Origin: Treponema sp.
GTDB taxonomy: Bacteria > Spirochaetota > Spirochaetia > Treponematales > Treponemataceae
DNA: 7,979 nucleotides
Reading direction: 5' to 3'
Assembly: GCA_017613485.1 (NCBI GenBank)
Contig: JAGADS010000326.1
Span: 1-7,979, forward strand
Part shown: one piece after another, positions 4,213 through 7,979 of the stretch
How positions within the stretch are numbered: position 1 is the first letter of the stretch
How the letters are laid out: each line of letters starts with the position of its first letter
Translations under genes and position numbers: made by a program
Notes under the pieces: generated by a model
The model's input: only the letters and a program-made list of their open reading frames with translations
What the model was told of the DNA's origin: nothing
Databases searched by the model: none

Positions 4213-6726
4213 CTACACCCCGAGCAATTTTATGATTCTTGAGACTTCATCAAAATCAATCATCTCGGCGGCATCCTCAAGCTGATGAAGGAGTTCTTTG
4301 TCTCCTTCCTTTAACGTAAATCCATTGAGTTTTTCCAATGCTGAATCCAGTGCATTCAAATCATTGTGCGAGCATGCCTCAAGTATTTCCTGCTTTATTT
4401 CCTGGAACACGGTGGAAGATATTTCCTTTAAATCGGAATCCTTTGCATCGGCTTTTTTTGTGTCATCGTCTTCCAGATTTTTCCTTAAGCTTTCTCCGCA
4501 TGACCTGTACATGTCAAGGAGCATGGGTGTCTTTTCCTTGATTTTATTTAATGCATCATCTGAGTCAAGATGGTTTCCAAGATATTCAAGCTCGGCCGCA
4601 AGATCTGAAAGCTTTTGGTCGCCTACGATTTTTGCAGAGCTTTTAAGTGCATGAACTTTTATCGTGTAGTTTTTCATGTCGCCTTTTTCAAGAAAATCAT
4701 TTATCTCTTTTGCAGAAGGTTCAAGCAGGCGTAAGAAAGTTTTTATCAGGGACTTTTCAGTCTTGGTTTCCTTGTCGGAATCTTTTTCTGGAACTGACTC
4801 ACATTCAGAAATAAGGTTTTGGGGAATCCATTTTACAAGGGCATCGGCAAAATCCTTTCCCTGAACAGGCTTTGCAATGAATCCGTTAAAGCCAGAGTCC
4901 ATGAACATCTTTACTGATTCGCTTACGGCATTTGCGGTAAAGGCAATAACAGTACATGGTGCTTTTTCTGAGTCGGCACGGAATGATTTTCCTTCTGCTT
5001 CCATGGAGCGTATTTTTTTCAGGACCTCAACACCATCCATGACAGGCATCTGGTGATCCATGAAAATGATGTGGTATTTTTTCCCCTGCTCAAGTTTTTC
5101 AAGAGTCTCAAGTCCGCTTAATGCTGTGTCAGGAACGACATTGAATTTCTCAAGGAATCCCTGTGCGACTTCTATGTTAAGCTCGTTGTCATCAACTATA
5201 AGTACCTTTGCATCGGGGCATGAGATTTTCTCAAGCTCGTCGCTGTCTGCAAAAAGGCCTGCGATCTCAGGACGGTTAAGCTCAGACATGGAGATACCGT
5301 TGCTTTGCTCAAGAGTGAAGACATCAGGATATTTTTCGCCGGTGGAAATGTCAGATACAGACTGCTGCGGAATGTCAAAGTAAAAGACAGAGCCTTTTCC
5401 GTATTCTGATTCAACAGAAAGAGAACCGCCCATAAGACGAACAAGATTTTTTGAGATGGAAAGTCCAAGACCTGTTCCTCCCTTGGATCTGTTCATCTTC
5501 ATGTCAACCTGCTGGAACTCCGCAAAAATCTTTTCCAGGTCGTCTTTTTTTATTCCTATTCCTGTATCGGTGACAGAAAACCTTATGGTTCCCTCTTTCT
5601 CTCCTTTCTCGGCAGATATCGTAACAGAGCCTGTGTCCGTGAATTTGACGGCATTACCTGTAAGGTTTATAAGGACCTGCCTTATCCTAAGGTCATCACC
5701 GCTGACTTCGGATGGAAGCGATGGATCAATCTTTATCTTGAGGTCAACCTTTTTCCCCTGAAGCTTTACAAGACAGACGTTCCCCACATCATACAGCATT
5801 TTAAGAAGATCATAATCATCGCAAACAATCTCCATCTTGCCTGACTCAATCTTGGAAAAATCCAGAATGTCATTTATTATTCCGACAAGTGCAATGCCAG
5901 ATGAACGTATCTGCCTTATCGTGTTTTTCTTTGATGGCGGAAGATCAAAGTCCATTGCAAGCTCGCTCATTCCGACGATGGCATTCATCGGTGTGCGGAT
6001 CTCGTGGCTCATGTTGGCAAGGAACATCGACTTAAGGCTGTTCTGACGGTCTGCGTTCTCGCGAAGATCCTGAATCTCTTTTTCCCTTCTCAGTGTAACA
6101 AGAATATAGTATGCACGGAAAAGTGAAATCAGGGATATTGCAAGAATAAAGAAAATACCGTAAGGCATGTATGGTTCATAAGTAAGATTCCATCCAAAAA
6201 CATGGGGCATAATTTCAAGAAGTGCATAATAAACTATCGTGATTGGAATCATTACAAGACAGTCCAGATAAAAGACGGCAGATGTAACAAGGGCAATCAG
6301 ATAGAAGAAAGTAAGATCCTCGCTTGCAAAAACACATGAGGTAAGGGCAACTGCAAGAAAGCTGACTGTAAGTAAAAGCCAGCCGTAAAGTTTTACAAGA
6401 AACAGAAAAAGGTTCTCGTTGTTCTCAAGTCCCTTTTTTCTTTTGCCTCTGTAGATAAGGTTCGTGATGAAAATGCAGATAGAAGAAATGACTATCACGG
6501 CATCAAGGAACATGAAGATTGCGTAGGCATTTACGTTCAGGATAAGACCGTTGAAGACATAGCCTGCACGTTCTGGTGAAAGCAGTTTCCTGTAATCAGA
6601 AATGAATTCAGTCAGAAGATAGAGTGCAAGTACCGGCGGAAAAAGACAGAGACGAAAGCTGTTTGCCTCGTTTATCATCTTTTTGAAAACCGGTATCTCG
6701 CTTTTTTTGATGAACTGATTAGCCAT
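4213..6726 (-). CDS. Membrane hybrid histidine kinase (HisKA-HATPase-REC-Hpt)
   Basis: This encodes 837 residues. Five or six membrane helices (about 24-42, 67-92, 105-133, 138-173, 189-212) form the sensor region, with no large periplasmic domain. A short coiled coil (about 212-235) leads to the HisKA dimerisation domain with the phosphorylated His241 in MSHEIRTPMNAI. The HATPase domain shows an N box (Asn354, Asn358), G1 DTGIGI (387-392) and G2 GGTGLGL (416-422), all intact. A receiver (about 507-630) has acidic Asp512-Asp513, phosphoacceptor Asp557 (MDHQMPVMDG) and Lys619. An Hpt domain (about 660-750) has His692 in VHALKSSA. The last 70 residues form a helical tail of a kind often seen after Hpt in such kinases. 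The ATG overlaps the stop of the upstream receiver gene (TGATG), so the two form a coupled operon. The stimulus is unknown. A full phosphorelay His241-Asp557-His692 is possible. Confidence 0.93.
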   Translation of the reverse strand: MANQFIKKSEIPVFKKMINEANSFRLCLFPPVLALYLLTEFISDYRKLLSPERAGYVFNGLILNVNAYAIFMFLDAVIVISSICIFITNLIYRGKRKKGLENNENLFLFLVKLYGWLLLTVSFLAVALTSCVFASEDLTFFYLIALVTSAVFYLDCLVMIPITIVYYALLEIMPHVFGWNLTYEPYMPYGIFFILAISLISLFRAYYILVTLRREKEIQDLRENADRQNSLKSMFLANMSHEIRTPMNAIVGMSELAMDFDLPPSKKNTIRQIRSSGIALVGIINDILDFSKIESGKMEIVCDDYDLLKMLYDVGNVCLVKLQGKKVDLKIKIDPSLPSEVSGDDLRIRQVLINLTGNAVKFTDTGSVTISAEKGEKEGTIRFSVTDTGIGIKKDDLEKIFAEFQQVDMKMNRSKGGTGLGLSISKNLVRLMGGSLSVESEYGKGSVFYFDIPQQSVSDISTGEKYPDVFTLEQSNGISMSELNRPEIAGLFADSDELEKISCPDAKVLIVDDNELNIEVAQGFLEKFNVVPDTALSGLETLEKLEQGKKYHIIFMDHQMPVMDGVEVLKKIRSMEAEGKSFRADSEKAPCTVIAFTANAVSESVKMFMDSGFNGFIAKPVQGKDFADALVKWIPQNLISECESVPEKDSDKETKTEKSLIKTFLRLLEPSAKEINDFLEKGDMKNYTIKVHALKSSAKIVGDQKLSDLAAELEYLGNHLDSDDALNKIKEKTPMLLDMYRSCGESLRKNLEDDDTKKADAKDSDLKEISSTVFQEIKQEILEACSHNDLNALDSALEKLNGFTLKEGDKELLHQLEDAAEMIDFDEVSRIIKLLGV

Positions 6727-7511
6727 CAGAAGAATGCCTCGATTTTCTGAAGGAGATGTGATACCCCGGCAGATTTGAGTATGTAATCCTGTGGATGAAG
6801 TGATATGGCATTCTTTACCATTTCCGCATCATCAATGCCAGTCAGGAAGAACACAGGAATGTCGGCTCCTCCCTCAAGATTGCGGATCATGGAAAGCGTC
6901 TGCACTCCATCGCATACCGGCATCTGGTAGTCAAGAAGGATAAGGTCCGGTTTTTCGTTCTCAAGGAATGACAGCGCGCCATAACCTGATTTTACAACAG
7001 ATACCCTGAAAAGACCGTTGAGTATATTGCTCATTGAACGCAGGACAACAGGATCGTCGTCCACGACAAGTATGTGCTTTGGCGGTTCCTTCTCCATAAT
7101 CGTGTTGCTTTCTGTATCCAAAAGCTCGGAGATATCCACGTTCTTTTCATCAACTATCCTGAGGATACGCTTAATCTCAGAAAGGAATTCAGACAGCTTG
7201 ATTGGAGTCTTTATATAGCGCAGGATTTTTGCCTGTGTTCGCTCAAAATATTTATGAAGCTCTTCCTTTGTACCTGATAATATGAACGGAATCTTGTCCA
7301 TGTTATAAAGGATTCTTGCAAGCTCACCCTTTTTATCATCAGGAATTCCAGAAAGATGAACAACGATAAGCGAGACATCTCCGCCCTCAACAGCCTCGGT
7401 CAGGGTTTTCTCATCAAGCTCCATGAATTCGCAGTCCAGCTTTGCCTTGATTCTGTCAGACAGATGTGCATTTGCCTGATACTTGCTTCCAGTAAAAATA
7501 ACCTTTCCCAT
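6726..7511 (-). CDS. Two-domain response regulator: pseudo-receiver plus receiver
   Basis: This encodes 261 residues from ATG 7511, chosen because GGAG lies about 6 nt upstream; the longer frame begins at a TTG (7532) without such a site. The C-terminal receiver (about 145-261) is complete: Asp151-Asp153 (VVDDDP), phosphoacceptor Asp194 (LLDYQMPVCDG), Thr224 and Lys246. The N-terminal part (about 1-120) has the receiver fold by pattern: a first strand KVIFTG, a third strand LIVVHLSGIP, a fourth strand PFILSGT and a KTP at 101-103. It lacks the acidic pocket, and His52 stands where the phosphoacceptor Asp should be. There is no DNA-binding, GGDEF, EAL or methylesterase output domain, so it probably acts by protein contacts or as a phosphate relay partner for the downstream hybrid kinase, with which it overlaps by 1 nt. 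Confidence 0.85.
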   Translation of the reverse strand: MGKVIFTGSKYQANAHLSDRIKAKLDCEFMELDEKTLTEAVEGGDVSLIVVHLSGIPDDKKGELARILYNMDKIPFILSGTKEELHKYFERTQAKILRYIKTPIKLSEFLSEIKRILRIVDEKNVDISELLDTESNTIMEKEPPKHILVVDDDPVVLRSMSNILNGLFRVSVVKSGYGALSFLENEKPDLILLDYQMPVCDGVQTLSMIRNLEGGADIPVFFLTGIDDAEMVKNAISLHPQDYILKSAGVSHLLQKIEAFF

Positions 7512-7524
7512 AAACACTCCAGAG

Positions 7525-7564
7525 CAATTCAATTGTTTTGTATTCTAATTATACAACTAAGTTG
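7525..7564. promoter_or_regulatory. Two 11-bp palindromes around the kinase-operon -10
   Basis: CAATT-C-AATTG (7525-7535) and CAACT-A-AGTTG (7554-7564) are both perfect dyads with one central base and share the consensus CAAYTNARTTG. Their centres are 29 bp apart, close to three helical turns. On the minus strand a perfect -10 TATAAT (7553-7548) lies between them, directly next to the second dyad, with a poor -35 (TTCAAC, 7576-7571, 17 bp spacing). This suggests a repressor site controlling the receiver/kinase operon, but short AT-rich dyads also arise by chance. Confidence 0.4.
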
Positions 7565-7602
7565 AGTTTTGTTGAAGAGGTCTGCACATTAAAGCCCGGA
7601 TA

Positions 7603-7611
7603 TGCTATAAT
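7603..7611 (+). promoter_or_regulatory. Extended -10 promoter of the M20 hydrolase gene
   Basis: TGCTATAAT is a perfect extended -10 (TGnTATAAT). The hexamer 17 bp upstream (TGCACA, 7583-7588) is a poor -35, as is usual for extended -10 promoters. The predicted start near 7618 leaves a leader of about 16 nt, just enough for the GGAGGA ribosome binding site at 7624-7629. Confidence 0.6.
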
Positions 7612-7633
7612 GATGTCAGTTTTGGAGGAATAT

Positions 7634-7979
7634 ATGTCACAGGAATTTGATCAGTTAAGGAAATATATAGAAGAGCATGTACATGACATGGTGGAGCTTG
7701 AAAGGCTTTTGACGTCAATACCTGCACTTGCACCGGAGAACGGCGGGGACGGGGAATCCAAAAAGACACAGGCACTTGAGAAATGGCTCTTGGAGAACGG
7801 CATAAAGGACATAAGGCATTACGATGCACCTGATGAGCGCGTAAGCACAGGCTTAAGGCCCAATATTGTCGCGACAGTTCCAGGGGTAAACGACGACTAC
7901 TCTGTCTGGATCTGCGCCCACATGGATGTTGTTCCTGTTGGTGAGAAAAGCATGTGGAACAGTGATCCATGGACTCTTG
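7634..7979 (+). CDS. M20-family metallo-hydrolase, 3' end missing
   Basis: ATG 7634, with GGAGGA 4 nt upstream, opens a frame running off the window after 115 complete codons. The visible part is the N-terminus of an M20 zinc peptidase/deacylase: a helix with VELERLLTSIPALAPENGGDGE at about 20-41, then LRPNIVATVPG (75-84), then WICAHMDVVPVGE (92-104). The last contains the HxDxVP metal-site motif with His96 and Asp98, and is followed by MWNSDPWTL. These enzymes (DapE, ArgE, CPG2, PepT and relatives) cleave amide bonds of small N-acyl amino acids or peptides using a two-zinc centre in the cytoplasm. The specificity cannot be set from the N-terminus; full-length members usually have about 400 residues. 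It is transcribed away from the kinase operon, from its own extended -10 promoter. Confidence 0.9.
   Translation, partial: MSQEFDQLRKYIEEHVHDMVELERLLTSIPALAPENGGDGESKKTQALEKWLLENGIKDIRHYDAPDERVSTGLRPNIVATVPGVNDDYSVWICAHMDVVPVGEKSMWNSDPWTL

Noticed and set aside
4298..6046. Several plus-strand frames of 60-118 codons opposite the hybrid kinase
   Set aside because: The kinase domains are continuous and complete across this interval. The opposing frames are Ser/Phe-rich antisense translations without start signals.
7605..7970. 121-codon frame on the minus strand opposite the M20 hydrolase
   Set aside because: It is the antisense of a strongly recognised M20 N-terminus with its own promoter and ribosome binding site. 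Its translation is rich in Arg, Ser, Pro, His and Cys and shows no motif.

Overview
The window looks like a spirochaete chromosome segment, most likely a gut, rumen or oral Treponema-type organism. This rests on the moderately AT-rich sequence, the radical-SAM/lipoprotein pair, the hybrid histidine kinase architecture and the style of the M20 hydrolase N-terminus. It is a judgement from recognised protein families, not from a database search, so the genus is tentative. No rRNA, tRNA, CRISPR array or transposase was seen, and no gene-free stretch exceeds 300 bases.

Layout. (1) 1-802, plus strand: the 3' part of a Phd/YefM-type antitoxin, a VapC-like PIN-domain toxin overlapping it by 4 nt, and a 46-codon small gene directly behind the toxin. 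(2) 811-2523, minus strand: two tandem paralogous regulators, each with about six membrane segments followed by a LuxR/NarL-like helix-turn-helix. The upstream copy (1732-2523) is intact. The downstream copy (811-1635) is cut by one in-frame TAA at 1270-1272. (3) 2524-2722: a compact divergent control region with four ATTACAT-type boxes and promoters facing both ways. (4) 2723-4211, plus strand: a small lipoprotein overlapped by a SPASM-type radical SAM enzyme, which matches the known but functionally unexplained rSAM/lipoprotein pairing. (5) 4213-7511, minus strand: a translationally coupled pair, a two-domain receiver protein (N-terminal pseudo-receiver plus true receiver) followed by an 837-residue membrane hybrid kinase (HisKA-HATPase-REC-Hpt). 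(6) 7634-7979, plus strand: the 5' end of an M20 metallo-hydrolase gene, cut by the window edge.

How the parts may work together. The most interesting unit is 1732-4211: a membrane-anchored DNA-binding protein is divergent from a lipoprotein and its presumed peptide-modifying radical SAM enzyme. The shared intergenic region has repeated boxes about 60 bp upstream of the inferred start sites on both sides. The inference is that the membrane regulator senses something at the envelope and activates both itself and the lipoprotein/rSAM operon. The kinase/receiver pair looks like a phosphorelay (His241 to Asp557 to His692 to a stand-alone receiver) with no DNA-binding output in this window.
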